DNA of 33,330 bases from positions 1 through 33,330 of the forward strand of contig JAUVVL010000005.1 in the NCBI GenBank assembly GCA_030604635.1. The letters run 5' to 3'. The DNA comes from Desulfobacteraceae bacterium (GTDB taxonomy: Bacteria > Desulfobacterota > Desulfobacteria > Desulfobacterales > UBA11574). Shown here one piece after another: positions 23,896-33,115 of the stretch; positions within the stretch are counted from its first letter, which is position 1; each line of letters begins with the position of its first letter. The notes below the pieces were generated by a model. The model searched no databases and was not told where the DNA came from. It saw only the letters and a list, made by a program, of their open reading frames with translations. A program made the position numbers and the translations under genes.

Positions 23896-26334
23896 CTATA
23901 TATCCAGCATGCTTACATCAAGGGCATTGTTGCTGATAAATTCTCTTCGGGGTTCTACCTCTTCTCCCATGAGGACGGTAAAAATTTCATCGGTTTCAAC
24001 AGCATCTTCGACCTTAACCTGCAAAAGGGTTCTCTTTGCCGGATTCATTGTTGTTTCCCACAGCTGTTCGGGATTCATTTCACCAAGACCTTTGTATCGC
24101 TGTAAGCTGAGCCCTTTTTTTCCTTCATCTATAAAAAATGAAAGAAGTGTTTTTTTATCTTCGATACGAACGGAATCTATTTTATCGTCTTTATTAAAAA
24201 CAAAAAACGGAGGATTATCAAATTTTAAAATTTTCTTTGCCAGGATCAGACTTTTCTGAAAATCTTTGGAATATATAAGCCCCCTGCCTACTTTTACTGG
24301 TTTAACATCTTTCTCGGCCGGATCTGTTAATAAACTTTTTTGTTGTCCTGTAAAAGAAGGTACAACTGTCATTTCATATACACTTCTTTCAGGATTCCAG
24401 CTTAAATCACTGACATTATACTCTTTCTCTCTAAAGGTCGCCTTTAGGGCTGACATTTTTTGTTGATTTTGAAGAAAACTTTTATTTTCAACCCCTTCTT
24501 TTATAAGCAATTCAACAAGATCTGTATTTATTCCGCGCTTTTTCAGTCTCGACATAACTGAAAAATACTCAGAAAGATCACAGACAAAAACATAAAGATT
24601 ATGTTCAGGTAATATCGATTCTTCTTTTCCGATCTTAACGCTCTTTATGTTGCAAACCCTCTTTAAAATATGATCATTTAATTCCCCCTCGTTTTTTAGA
24701 TAAATAGCTTTCTTTCCTTTGCCGACTCTAAATAAGGGGGGTTGTGCGATATACAAATACCCTTTATCCACCATCTCTGGCATGTGCCTGTAAAAGAAAG
24801 TTAACAGAAGTGTCCTGATATGAGATCCGTCAACATCAGCATCTGTCATAATAATGGTTTTGTGATACCTGATTTTTTCAATATCGTATTCTTCCTGGCC
24901 AACGCCGGTGCCAAGGACGGTTATTATATTTTTAATCTCCTCGCTTCGTAGAATTTTATCGATGCGGGATTTCTCAACATTTAATATCTTTCCTTTTAAC
25001 GGCAGAATCGCCTGAAACTTTCTATCTCTTCCCTGTTTGGCGCTGCCACCTGCGGAATCACCCTCAACCAGAAATATTTCTCTTTCAGGCGGATCTGAAA
25101 TCTGACATTCCGCCAGCTTGCCGGGAAGTGTTGAATCTATTAAAGCGCCCTGTTTTCTGGCAAGATCCCGCGCATGCTTGGCCGCATCTCTTGCTCTTGA
25201 AGCTTCCACCGCTTTTGCCAATATCTTTTTTGCAGTTGCGGGATTCTCTTCCAAAAATGCACTTAATTTTTCATGTATCAGCGACTCAACGAGGCCTTTA
25301 ACTTCACTGTTCCCGAGCTTTGTCTTTGTTTGACCTTCAAATTGAGGAGATTTCATTTTAACACTTACAACCGCAGCCAATCCTTCCCTAACATCATCTC
25401 CGCCGATCTTGGCCTGTAGATTTTTTGGAAGCCTGCCATTGGTTGCATATTGATTAATAGTTCGCGTCAACGCCGCTTTAAAACCGATAAGATGAAATCC
25501 CCCCTCGGCCGTATTAATATTGTTGGCAAATGAAAACATTTTCTCCGTAAATGTATTATTATATTGTATTGCAACCTCTATCCGAACCCCATTTTTTTCT
25601 CCTTCCATAAAAATGGGTTTATGAAGGGTTGAATGTCTTCTGTTGAGATATTCAACAAATGAAACTATTCCCCCCTTATAAAAAAATTCATCCTTATCAT
25701 CCGAGCGTTCATCTTCTATAGTTATTCTGACCCCTTTATTTAAAAAGGCCAGCTCCCTTAATCTGCGAATCAGTATTTCATAACCGAAATTATCTGTGTC
25801 TAAAATTTCTGTGTCGGGAATAAAATGTACTTTTGTGCCACTTTTTTTTGTTTTGCCTATAACGCTTAGTGCGCTTGTTTTTTTCCCTTTTTCATAGGTC
25901 TGATAATAAATTTTACCGCCGCTATAAATTTCTACTTCCAAAAATTTTGAAAGAGCATTTACCACTGAAACCCCTACGCCGTGAAGCCCTCCTGAAACTT
26001 TGTAAGAATGATCATCAAACTTACCGCCGGAATGAAGCTTAGTCATAACAACTTCAACCGCCGGCATATTTTCTGTTTTTTGAATACCGACAGGGATTCC
26101 CCTTCCATTATCTTCAACGCTCACACTATTACCAGTATGAATTGTAACCTTTATCAGATCACAATATCCTGCCATGGCTTCATCAATACTGTTATCTACA
26201 ACTTCACTGACAAGATGGTGAAGCCCTTCGACACCTACATTACCGATATACATTGCAGGCCTTTTTCTAACCGCCTCAAGGCCCTCGAGAACCTTTATTT
26301 TGTCTGCATCATATGTGTATTGTTCTTTATTCAT
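23896..26334 (-). CDS. gyrB: DNA gyrase subunit B
   Basis: ATPase subunit of gyrase, 812 residues. The GHKL ATP site includes VDNSIDEA (47-54), DNGRGIP (75-81) and GGLHGVG (115-121). The TOPRIM domain has E425 in LVEGDSAGG and the acidic trio D499, D501 and D503 in TDADVDGSH. The C-terminal tail with [19 protein letters not shown] is complete, and the length matches gamma/delta-type GyrB. Its ATG overlaps the dnaN stop by ATGA, showing translational coupling; recF, often between them, is absent. Confidence 0.98.
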   Translation of the reverse strand: MNKEQYTYDADKIKVLEGLEAVRKRPAMYIGNVGVEGLHHLVSEVVDNSIDEAMAGYCDLIKVTIHTGNSVSVEDNGRGIPVGIQKTENMPAVEVVMTKLHSGGKFDDHSYKVSGGLHGVGVSVVNALSKFLEVEIYSGGKIYYQTYEKGKKTSALSVIGKTKKSGTKVHFIPDTEILDTDNFGYEILIRRLRELAFLNKGVRITIEDERSDDKDEFFYKGGIVSFVEYLNRRHSTLHKPIFMEGEKNGVRIEVAIQYNNTFTEKMFSFANNINTAEGGFHLIGFKAALTRTINQYATNGRLPKNLQAKIGGDDVREGLAAVVSVKMKSPQFEGQTKTKLGNSEVKGLVESLIHEKLSAFLEENPATAKKILAKAVEASRARDAAKHARDLARKQGALIDSTLPGKLAECQISDPPEREIFLVEGDSAGGSAKQGRDRKFQAILPLKGKILNVEKSRIDKILRSEEIKNIITVLGTGVGQEEYDIEKIRYHKTIIMTDADVDGSHIRTLLLTFFYRHMPEMVDKGYLYIAQPPLFRVGKGKKAIYLKNEGELNDHILKRVCNIKSVKIGKEESILPEHNLYVFVCDLSEYFSVMSRLKKRGINTDLVELLIKEGVENKSFLQNQQKMSALKATFREKEYNVSDLSWNPERSVYEMTVVPSFTGQQKSLLTDPAEKDVKPVKVGRGLIYSKDFQKSLILAKKILKFDNPPFFVFNKDDKIDSVRIEDKKTLLSFFIDEGKKGLSLQRYKGLGEMNPEQLWETTMNPAKRTLLQVKVEDAVETDEIFTVLMGEEVEPRREFISNNALDVSMLDI

Positions 26335-27449
26335 AATCTCATGGGCATGATTATACTTAAAAAAGTATCGTCGTTCTCTCCTTCAATAATACAGGGTTTT
26401 TCTTCATCAATTATATTTATAACAACCTTTTCGGAATCGATAACGTTCAGTGTTTCAATAAAATACCTGGGGTTAAAGGCAGCTTCAATGGGGTCACCCT
26501 TAAAATCTATAACCATATCTTCCTTAGATTCACCGAAATCTGGATTAACTGCGTTTATAAAAAGTTTGTCGTCTGAGAAATTAAAAATAACGCCTTTGTA
26601 GTCTTCAGAGTAAAATATGGACATTCTTTTTAGCATCATTAAAAAGAGTTCTCTATCCATATGGATTTCATGAGAATCCCCTTTTTTTATAATATCACTG
26701 TATTCTGGAAATTCACCTTCAAGAAGCCGTATAATAATTGTCTCGGCATCCTTTTTAATAATAAAATTATTGTTTTTAAAACCTATTTGAACCGTACCTT
26801 CGGGATCAAGAAACTTTATAGCCTCATTTATTCCCTTTTTCGGTATAATTATATTAGGTCCTTGAGGTAGCTTTATATCTTTTTTATAAAAGCAATCTAC
26901 CTTTGAAAGCCGGTTTCCGTCGGTTGAAACCATTCTAACGATATTTTTATCGTCTTTTTGAATTATTTCAAAATAGATTCCAATAATATGTGCTCTTTTT
27001 TCATCAGAGGCACCGGGGATAATAACAGTTCTATCTATCATCTTTTTAAAAACAGACGAATCTATATTAAAAAATTCAACATCTTCTATCTGGGGTGATT
27101 CAGGAAAATCATCCGGATTCATTCCAACAATATTATATTCTACTTTTTCATTGCTGATTTTTATCCAATGGTTTTCAAATTCTTCTATGTGAATTTCATC
27201 ACTTGGAAATTCTCTTACTATTTCGTAAAACTTTCTGGCATTAATCGCTATTGTGCCCTGTGATTCGATGGTTGCAGGATATAATCCTTCATAACCGGTT
27301 TCAAGATCAGTTGCTATTATTGTTATACCGTAATTATTTGTCTTTATTAAAACATTTGTAGTTATAGCCAGGTTGCTTTTTCTGCCGGTTATTCCTTGAA
27401 CCTTTGACAAAACATCTAAAATATCATCTTTTTTAATAATAAATTTCAT
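26331..27449 (-). CDS. dnaN: DNA polymerase III beta subunit (sliding clamp)
   Basis: Sliding clamp of 372 residues, close to the usual 366-380. Three repeated clamp folds lie at about 1-120, 125-245 and 250-372. Recognisable elements are [20 protein letters not shown] at the start, the ...DFPESP loop region, [15 protein letters not shown] and the closing IMPMRL. It tethers polymerase and repair proteins to DNA. AGGAAC lies 8 bases before the ATG. It is the first gene of dnaN-gyrB-thy; dnaA is not upstream. The divergent neighbour is the EndoQ-helicase fusion. Confidence 0.97.
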   Translation of the reverse strand: MKFIIKKDDILDVLSKVQGITGRKSNLAITTNVLIKTNNYGITIIATDLETGYEGLYPATIESQGTIAINARKFYEIVREFPSDEIHIEEFENHWIKISNEKVEYNIVGMNPDDFPESPQIEDVEFFNIDSSVFKKMIDRTVIIPGASDEKRAHIIGIYFEIIQKDDKNIVRMVSTDGNRLSKVDCFYKKDIKLPQGPNIIIPKKGINEAIKFLDPEGTVQIGFKNNNFIIKKDAETIIIRLLEGEFPEYSDIIKKGDSHEIHMDRELFLMMLKRMSIFYSEDYKGVIFNFSDDKLFINAVNPDFGESKEDMVIDFKGDPIEAAFNPRYFIETLNVIDSEKVVINIIDEEKPCIIEGENDDTFLSIIMPMRL

Positions 27450-27680
27450 AATCAGTTCCTATATTAATTATATAGATTCATATATTATAAATAAGTGGTG
27501 TTAATAAGTATAATAACAGTTTAAATTGTTTATCTTATAGGGAAAATCAAATATTAAATGGTTAATAAAGTATAATAAAAAAATATAAAAATATTAAGTT
27601 ATGAAAAGAAAAAAAATAGTTGTTAATAAGTAAAGAGTTATTGAAAAAATATCAATATAAAAACAGAGATATTCCTGTAT
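27450..27680. other. AT-rich region upstream of dnaN with three TGTTAATAAGTA-type repeats
   Basis: No gene. Three related repeats occur at 27497-27517 (GGTGTTAATAAGTATAATAAC), 27560-27579 (GGTTAATAAAGTATAATAAA) and 27620-27640 (TTGTTAATAAGTAAAGAG), about 60 bp apart. On the minus strand two read TTATTAACA, a 7/9 match to the DnaA box TTATCCACA. A candidate dnaN -10 (TATAAT) lies at 27489-27484 on the minus strand, beside the first repeat. This could be the dnaN control region or part of an origin; no perfect DnaA box was seen. Confidence 0.4.
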
Positions 27681-27802
27681 TACCTAAATTTTGCAAGCGT
27701 CGAGTTTGCCGCCCCGGTGAAATAGGCTTCGCATTTCACTGGGCAGGGAGATGCAATGTCTATTTTAATCTTTTTAAGAATAATTTATGCAGATTTTAGG
27801 TA
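27681..27802. repeat. 122-bp MITE-like repeat with TACCTAAA-type inverted ends
   Basis: The left end TACCTAAATTTTGCA and the reverse complement of the right end TACCTAAAATCTGCA match at 13 of 15 positions. The interior contains a CCCCGGTGAAATA/ATTTCACTGGG hairpin (27712-27743) that belongs to the family at 31542-31583. No gene, and no clear target duplication. Confidence 0.5.
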
Positions 27803-27848
27803 TTAACAAAGCGGCCCTATATAGGAAGCTCTATAGGTACCTTTTTAA

Positions 27849-27872
27849 AATAATACTATATATAGTATTATT
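27849..27872. promoter_or_regulatory. 24-bp perfect AT-rich palindrome upstream of the EndoQ-UvrD gene
   Basis: AATAATACTATA followed by its exact reverse complement TATAGTATTATT. A further half-site TTAATACTATATA follows at about 27880-27892. It lies about 90 bp before the start codon at 27961, near a possible -10 TATAAT (27897-27902). Likely an operator or a DNA cruciform; no T-run supports termination. Confidence 0.4.
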
Positions 27873-27960
27873 ATGTTTATTAATACTATATACTGTTTAT
27901 AATCAGGTTACAAGAAGTTTTTACTATTTATGGAATAACAAAACATGATATAAAAAAAAT

Positions 27961-30900
27961 ATGAAATTTATAGCCGATTTCCATGTTCATTCCCGGTTTT
28001 CAAGGGCCACAGCAAAAAACCTTGATTTTGAAAACCTATACATAGCAGCCCGGCTAAAGGGTATAACGGTTGTAGGAACCGGCGATTTTACACATCCAGG
28101 CTGGTTTGCGGAAATCAAGGAAAAATTGGTTCCGGCCGAACCAGGACTATTTAAGCTAAGGGATGATATATCAAAGATATGCGATCAACAGGTTCCACCG
28201 TCATGTCGCGGGAAAGTCCGCTTTTTACTGGTTTCCGAAATCAGCAACATATATAAAAAAAATAGCAAAACCCGCAAAAATCATAATCTTGTATTTCTAC
28301 CCGACCTTGATCTGGCAGAGAACTTTATTTCAAAATTAGATAAAATTGGAAATATAAAATCAGATGGTAGGCCGATTCTTGGTCTGGACGCAAAAGACCT
28401 TCTTGAAATTCTCCTCGAGACCTCAGACCAGGGGTTCCTAATACCTGCTCATATCTGGACACCATGGTTTTCGCTCCTGGGCTCAAAATCCGGCTTTGAT
28501 TCCATAGAAGAATGTTTTGAAGATTTGGCGTCAAATATCTTTGCCGTTGAAACCGGACTTTCATCCGATCCTGCCATGAACTGGCGCGTGTCAGGTCTCG
28601 ACGGACTGACCCTGATATCCAATTCCGATGCCCATTCCCCTTTAAAACTCGGGAGGGAGGCAAACCTTTTTGATACAGAACTTTCTTATAACACAATAAA
28701 GTCTGCCATAAAGAACGGCGACCCCGAACATTTTCTGGGAACTTTTGAGTTTTATCCCGAAGAGGGGAAGTATCACCTTGATGGTCACAGAAATTGTAAT
28801 GTTCGACTATGGCCGGAAAAGACCCGGGAAAAGGGAGGTATATGCCCGGTATGCCAAAAACCACTGACCCTGGGTGTTTTATACAGGGTTGAGGAGCTGG
28901 CCGATCGGCCGGAGGGTGAGAAACCCAAAAAACATCACCCATTTAATAATATTATTCCCCTTATAGAAATCTTGTCGGAAGTTTTAGAGGCCGGTCCGGG
29001 AACAAAGAAGGTCATGAGATATTACAGGGCGCTTCTTGAGAAATTGGGGCCGGAATTTAAAATTCTTAATAACTTGCAAACAGAAACCATTAATTCCTCC
29101 GGCGGCCCCTTGCTGGGTGAGGCTATCTCAAGAATGCGCCGGAACGAGATTGTTGTTTTACCCGGATATGACGGTGAATTCGGAAAAATAAAAATTTTTA
29201 ATCAGCACGAGCGGGGAAAAATACTCGGCCAAAAAACGCTTTTTGTTCTGTCGCCGCCAGAACCTGGTTTACAAAACAAAGAAAAACAGAAAAAAAAGAA
29301 ACTGCATATACGTGACACGGACAAGCCCTACCAATCAGGCCAACAAACACGTTGTTTTCATCCACCCTTGCAAGACAAGGAAGCAGAATCCGATCCAGGC
29401 GAGCTAAACCAGAGACAGCGTCAGGCCGTAGAGTATGAACGGGGGCCTTTGATGATTGTTGCAGGTCCTGGAACCGGCAAAACACGCACACTGACCCACC
29501 GTATAGCAAACCTTATGACCGATAAAGGAGTTTCACCGCAAAACATTCTGGCCGTCACCTTCACAAATAAAGCGGCTCGGGAAATGAAAGACAGGCTCAA
29601 AAGTCTTATTGGTGAAACAAAGCCTCTTCCTTTTGTTGGTACATTTCACAGTTTTTGCTATAAATTGTTAAATGATTACAATGAAAAAACCAGCAAGATT
29701 ATTGATGAGGATGATCGGAAATCTTTAATTTCTGACGCGATAAGAAATGTTGAGCGGACAGGTATCAAAGTTTCCATAAAATACAAAGCACTGTTAGGCT
29801 GGATTATATCCGTCAAACAGAAGATACTCGAACCGAACGAGTGTCTTGATGAAATTGACGTTTCAGAAAAGCAATTTTATTTAAAGGTTTATAGCTCTTA
29901 CCAGAATCTGTTATCCATGCAGGGCCTATACGACTATGAGGACCTGGTGTTTAATATTGTGCGGCTTTTTGAAACCGACGAACAGTTTGCCGGAAGATAC
30001 CGGGATCTTTATAAGTTTGTTTTTGTGGATGAATATCAGGATTTAAACCATGGCCAGTACCGGATTATAAATGCCCTTGCTCCGCCAGGTGCAACAGGCA
30101 GAGATATTTGTGTTATCGGAGATCCGGATCAGTCGATTTACGGGTTTAGGGGTTCGGATGTTAAACATTTTAAAAGTTTTATAAACGATTATCCGGACGC
30201 CAAGGTGGTGAAACTGACTCGCAACTATCGTTCGACCCAGACAATTCTCGACGCATCGTATCACGTGGTAAACGCTCTCGAAAAAGATGATACCAGATCC
30301 CGAATATATTCTCAGGCCGGCGGCGCCAAAACCATCAGCGTGATTGAAACAGGTTCGGAAAAAGCCGAAGCCGTGGCTGTGGGAAAGACAATAGAATATT
30401 TAATCGGCGGCATCGGTTTTCATTCCCTGGATTTCGGCAGCGTTGACAACCAACAACAGATCACGCACCGAAGCTTTTCTGATTTTGCCGTATTATTCCG
30501 CACAGCCGATCAGAGCAGGATTTTTTCAGAAGTTTTTGATGCAGCGGGTATTCCGTATCAGATTGTTAGCAGAAAAAATATTTTCAACGCAAAAGGCGTA
30601 TCAGAACTGATTTCATTATTAAAAACCATCGAAGGGTCAGGCTGTTATGCGGATTTTGAAAGAACCATAGATTTAACGCAAACAAATATCAGCAAACAGA
30701 GCATGGAAATTTTTAAAAGCTGGTGTTACAAGAACAACCTTACAATCTCGTCGGCCATAGACAATGCACGGCGGTTTCCCGTCAGCGGTATGAGCAAGAA
30801 CCGGCAAATCAGGCTGTGTGAATTTTTGGACGGTTTTTTGTCGATGAAAAAAAAGATCAAGGGGCTGACGGTTGAAAAAAAGCTGATTTTTCTTGCGGAA

Positions 30901-31392
30901 AGCACCAAGCTTTCGGAAATCATAAACAGCAGCCCAAAAGCAGAAGAAGCCATAAACCGGCTGATTGATCTGTCAAGAACGCTTGATAATAATATTTCTG
31001 ATTTTTTCTCTATGACTGCACTCCAGACCGATACAGACACATACACAGCCAAGGCTGAGAAGGTTGCATTCATGACAATGCATGCCGCTAAAGGACTTGA
31101 ATTCCCGGTGGTTTTTGTTGCCGGCTGTGAAAGTGGTTTTATACCGTTTAAACGATCAGACAAAGACTCAACAGATATTGACGAAGAAAGACGGCTCTTT
31201 TTTGTTGCCATGACCCGCGCCAAAGAACGGCTCTATTTGACATGTGCCAAAAAACGAAAAATTTACGGCAAAACAGAAAAACGGACACTTTCCCCCTTTG
31301 TAGGAGAAATCGAAGAACACCTGAGAACACATGAAGAGCCCGCTTTGGGAAAGAAAAGAAAGGACGGGCATACACAGATGAAGCTTTTTTAA
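27961..31392 (+). CDS. EndoQ-type (PHP) endonuclease fused to a UvrD/PcrA-family helicase
   Basis: Fusion of 1143 residues. Residues 1-412 resemble endonuclease Q: PHP metal motifs DFHVHS (H8, H10), GTGDFTH (D42, H45), E93, H164, E197 and SDAH (D223, H225); a zinc-ribbon-like C279/CPVC (C295, C298) before PLTLGVLYRVEELADR; and PGYDGEFGKI. EndoQ cleaves 5' of deaminated bases. A Lys-rich linker (about 435-480) leads to a complete superfamily 1 helicase: Walker A AGPGTGKT (501-508), DEYQD (690-694), GDPDQSIYGFRG, LTRNYRST, MTMHAAKGLEFP and VAMTRAKERLY. The extreme C-terminus QMKLF matches the beta-clamp-binding pentapeptide. No SD precedes the ATG. It diverges from dnaN. Confidence 0.9.
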   Translation: MKFIADFHVHSRFSRATAKNLDFENLYIAARLKGITVVGTGDFTHPGWFAEIKEKLVPAEPGLFKLRDDISKICDQQVPPSCRGKVRFLLVSEISNIYKKNSKTRKNHNLVFLPDLDLAENFISKLDKIGNIKSDGRPILGLDAKDLLEILLETSDQGFLIPAHIWTPWFSLLGSKSGFDSIEECFEDLASNIFAVETGLSSDPAMNWRVSGLDGLTLISNSDAHSPLKLGREANLFDTELSYNTIKSAIKNGDPEHFLGTFEFYPEEGKYHLDGHRNCNVRLWPEKTREKGGICPVCQKPLTLGVLYRVEELADRPEGEKPKKHHPFNNIIPLIEILSEVLEAGPGTKKVMRYYRALLEKLGPEFKILNNLQTETINSSGGPLLGEAISRMRRNEIVVLPGYDGEFGKIKIFNQHERGKILGQKTLFVLSPPEPGLQNKEKQKKKKLHIRDTDKPYQSGQQTRCFHPPLQDKEAESDPGELNQRQRQAVEYERGPLMIVAGPGTGKTRTLTHRIANLMTDKGVSPQNILAVTFTNKAAREMKDRLKSLIGETKPLPFVGTFHSFCYKLLNDYNEKTSKIIDEDDRKSLISDAIRNVERTGIKVSIKYKALLGWIISVKQKILEPNECLDEIDVSEKQFYLKVYSSYQNLLSMQGLYDYEDLVFNIVRLFETDEQFAGRYRDLYKFVFVDEYQDLNHGQYRIINALAPPGATGRDICVIGDPDQSIYGFRGSDVKHFKSFINDYPDAKVVKLTRNYRSTQTILDASYHVVNALEKDDTRSRIYSQAGGAKTISVIETGSEKAEAVAVGKTIEYLIGGIGFHSLDFGSVDNQQQITHRSFSDFAVLFRTADQSRIFSEVFDAAGIPYQIVSRKNIFNAKGVSELISLLKTIEGSGCYADFERTIDLTQTNISKQSMEIFKSWCYKNNLTISSAIDNARRFPVSGMSKNRQIRLCEFLDGFLSMKKKIKGLTVEKKLIFLAESTKLSEIINSSPKAEEAINRLIDLSRTLDNNISDFFSMTALQTDTDTYTAKAEKVAFMTMHAAKGLEFPVVFVAGCESGFIPFKRSDKDSTDIDEERRLFFVAMTRAKERLYLTCAKKRKIYGKTEKRTLSPFVGEIEEHLRTHEEPALGKKRKDGHTQMKLF

Positions 31393-31857
31393 TTAACCTA
31401 TTAAACCTTCATCTAAGCGGAAGGCGCGAGCTTTGCTGTTCAAAAGTAGTGTGTATTCACCGCCCGCTTCGCTCAAGACGCAGAGAGCGCAGAGATGAAT
31501 GATTTTTTCCATTGCCGTTGACCCCGGTTAAATAGCTTTCACCCCGATGAAATAATAGAAACAACTACGTTTCATTGGGCAGGAATTTAACGGGGCAGGG
31601 ACGACGGCAACGGAAAAGTGCTCAGTCCCGCTGAATGCGGGACGATAAAAACTATAAGCTTATACTGTCTGGTGCTGGATAATGATCGTGAGCATTTGTA
31701 TTCCTTCAGGGGCTATGTCTTTTTTCTTTACGCCCTCTCAGCGTAAAGAAAAAAATATATGAAGCCTCTGCGTCCTCTGCGGCTCTGCGGTGAGTAAATG
31801 ATAATTCAACCCTTTTTAGGGGTGGTTATTGACTTTAAAAAACTAAGGAGGTGGATC
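31393..31857. repeat. Gene-free stretch with several dispersed repeats
   Basis: 31457-31495 and 31766-31795 are CGCAGAG-type repeats in opposite orientations. 31522-31595 is a nested hairpin: CCCCGGTTAAAT/ATTTAACGGGG outside, CCCCGATGAAA/TTTCATTGGG inside. 31784-31835 repeats the CTGCGGTGAGTAAA...GGTTATTGACTTT element of 6333-6413. The SD of the DUF169 gene, GGAGG at 31847-31851, lies just after the repeat. No gene is seen. Confidence 0.6.
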
Positions 31858-32649
31858 TTGGCACAGTTCAATTATCATGAGACAGCGGATTTTATTCAAA
31901 ACGAATTGCGACTGAAAACTTTTCCTCTGGCGGTAAAATTTTTAAAGGATAAGGCGGATTTTCCGGAAAAAACCCGCCAACCTTCCAAAGTTCTGAGCAA
32001 ACGAGTCGCCATCTGCCAGGGTGTTACCATGGCCCGCATCCATGGCTGGACCGTAGGTCTCACCCGCGAAGATTTGATATGTGTTCCGGCCATGATCACA
32101 TTTGGTTTCAGTGGTGCATCAGACCCGGTCGAAACCCTGGGTAAACTCTTCTGCGAGATAAACTTTTCACAGGACGAGAAAAGAGGGATTGAAGAAGTTA
32201 AAGACATGGTCCGTCTGGAGAATGATGAATATGAAGCCGTTGTTCTGGCGCCTTTACAAAAGGGATTATATGATCCGGATACGGTGGTATTTTACGGCAA
32301 CCCTGCCCAGGTGATGCGCATGGTTCAGGCCATGGTTTATCAAGAGGGCAGGCGTATCGCGGGCAACTTCGGCGGAAAGGTGGAATGCAGCGAATATCTG
32401 ATTGCACCTTTTAAAACCCAGGCGCCCCGCATAGTTGTTCCGGGTATGGGAGATCGCATTTTTTCCATGGCCCAGGATGATGAGATGGTTTTCTCCATAC
32501 CGGGTAAACAACTTGAAGGTATGGTCGAGGGCCTGAAAGCGGCGGGCAAAAAGATCGGTGCACGCTATCCCGTGACATTCTACCAGAACTTTCAGCCGGA
32601 GTTTCCAAAAATGTATAATGAGCTGGGAAAGGAGCTGGGGCTTTTCTAA
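31858..32649 (+). CDS. DUF169 family protein
   Basis: Protein of 263 residues of the DUF169 family, common in anaerobes and archaea and of unknown function. Characteristic stretches are LKTFPLAVKFL near the N-terminus, the conserved cysteines in RVAICQGVTMAR and DLICVPAMITFGF, and the glycine-rich VVPGMGDRIFSMAQDDEM. It looks soluble, with no signal or membrane helix. TTG at 31858 is chosen because GGAGG sits 6 bases upstream. The frame is open 20 codons further, but that part lies in a dispersed repeat. It has no operon partner. Confidence 0.88.
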   Translation: MAQFNYHETADFIQNELRLKTFPLAVKFLKDKADFPEKTRQPSKVLSKRVAICQGVTMARIHGWTVGLTREDLICVPAMITFGFSGASDPVETLGKLFCEINFSQDEKRGIEEVKDMVRLENDEYEAVVLAPLQKGLYDPDTVVFYGNPAQVMRMVQAMVYQEGRRIAGNFGGKVECSEYLIAPFKTQAPRIVVPGMGDRIFSMAQDDEMVFSIPGKQLEGMVEGLKAAGKKIGARYPVTFYQNFQPEFPKMYNELGKELGLF

Positions 32650-32665
32650 AACATTTTCCTAATCC

Positions 32666-32695
32666 TTGACTTGGACGGAATAGCATTTATTATAT
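32666..32695 (+). promoter_or_regulatory. Candidate sigma70 promoter directly before a perfect palindrome
   Basis: TTGACT (32666-32671) is followed by TATTAT (32688-32693, 16-bp spacing) or TTATAT (32690-32695, 18-bp spacing). It lies downstream of the DUF169 stop and points into non-coding sequence. Confidence 0.4.
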
Positions 32696-32733
32696 AGTGC
32701 TTGACCGAAAACCGGGGTTTTCGGTCAAGCACT
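32696..32733. promoter_or_regulatory. 38-bp perfect inverted repeat (18-bp arms)
   Basis: AGTGCTTGACCGAAAACC and its exact reverse complement are separated by GG. There is no T-run on either strand, so it is not a classic terminator. It abuts the candidate -10 at 32688-32695. It could be an operator, or the first hairpin of a ~105-nt transcript ending at the terminator at 32768-32808. Confidence 0.55.
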
Positions 32734-32767
32734 AATTATGCGTTTCTTCCGGGATTTGATTTGGAGA

Positions 32768-32808
32768 GGCAGTTGAGGGGTTCATTTTCAACCGCCTTTT
32801 TTCTTTTT
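32768..32808 (+). terminator. Rho-independent terminator
   Basis: Stem GGCAGTTGA (32768-32776) and TCAACCGCC (32788-32796) with one A-C mismatch, followed by TTTTTTCTTTTT. It works for plus-strand transcription, from DUF169 or from the short transcript starting near 32700. It overlaps the last codons of the toxin pseudogene. Confidence 0.7.
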
Positions 32809-33109
32809 AAGAGTCCATTTTGGGCGGAAGGGGAGGCGACAAATACGCCTTAAGATCTCTGTAGTAATTCTCGTGAGGGCCAATCATTATAAGTTCGAGA
32901 TCATCGCCGAAAAACCGGTAGGACAATAAGTGCTGGATGGTTTGAATCTTGAATTTGTGTATATAGACTCCTCAAAGGTCACCCTTTTTTTCTTGCCCGA
33001 TAGAGGGGTTGTCGATTATTTTTTGGATTTGTTTGTCTAATATCTTTTTCTCTTGTTTTTTGAACCTCTTGACTTTTTTTTCAAAAGAACGAGATTGGAT
33101 GATTTTCAT
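32807..33109 (-). pseudogene. RelE/ParE-family toxin gene interrupted by an in-frame TGA
   Basis: The frame starts MKIIQSRSFEKKVKRFKKQE and would encode about 100 residues, but codon 46 (32974-32972) is TGA. Downstream of it the same frame continues cleanly for 54 codons with typical toxin-fold sequence: GVYIHKFKIQ, LLSYRFFGDDLELIMIGPH, then ENYYRDLKAYL. In relatives the interrupted site is usually GDL-(A/R)-G-(V/I)-Y. A single C-to-T change (CGA to TGA) would explain it. It begins 6 bases after the ParD-like antitoxin stop, the usual order. A sequencing error, or less likely recoding as selenocysteine, could also explain the TGA. Confidence 0.75.
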
Positions 33110-33115
33110 GGGCGA

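Noticed and set aside
27961-29200. PHP domain as a histidinol phosphatase or polymerase proofreading domain
   Set aside because: The zinc-ribbon CPVC followed by PLTLGVLYRVEELADR and the PGYDGEFG region are EndoQ-type features absent from those families.
30262-30275. Second parS-like CACGTG
   Set aside because: Only the CACGTG core matches (ATCACGTGGTAA), and it lies inside the helicase coding sequence.
31798-31857. 20-codon N-terminal extension of the DUF169 protein
   Set aside because: It lies in a dispersed repeat, whereas GGAGG sits 6 bases before the TTG at 31858.
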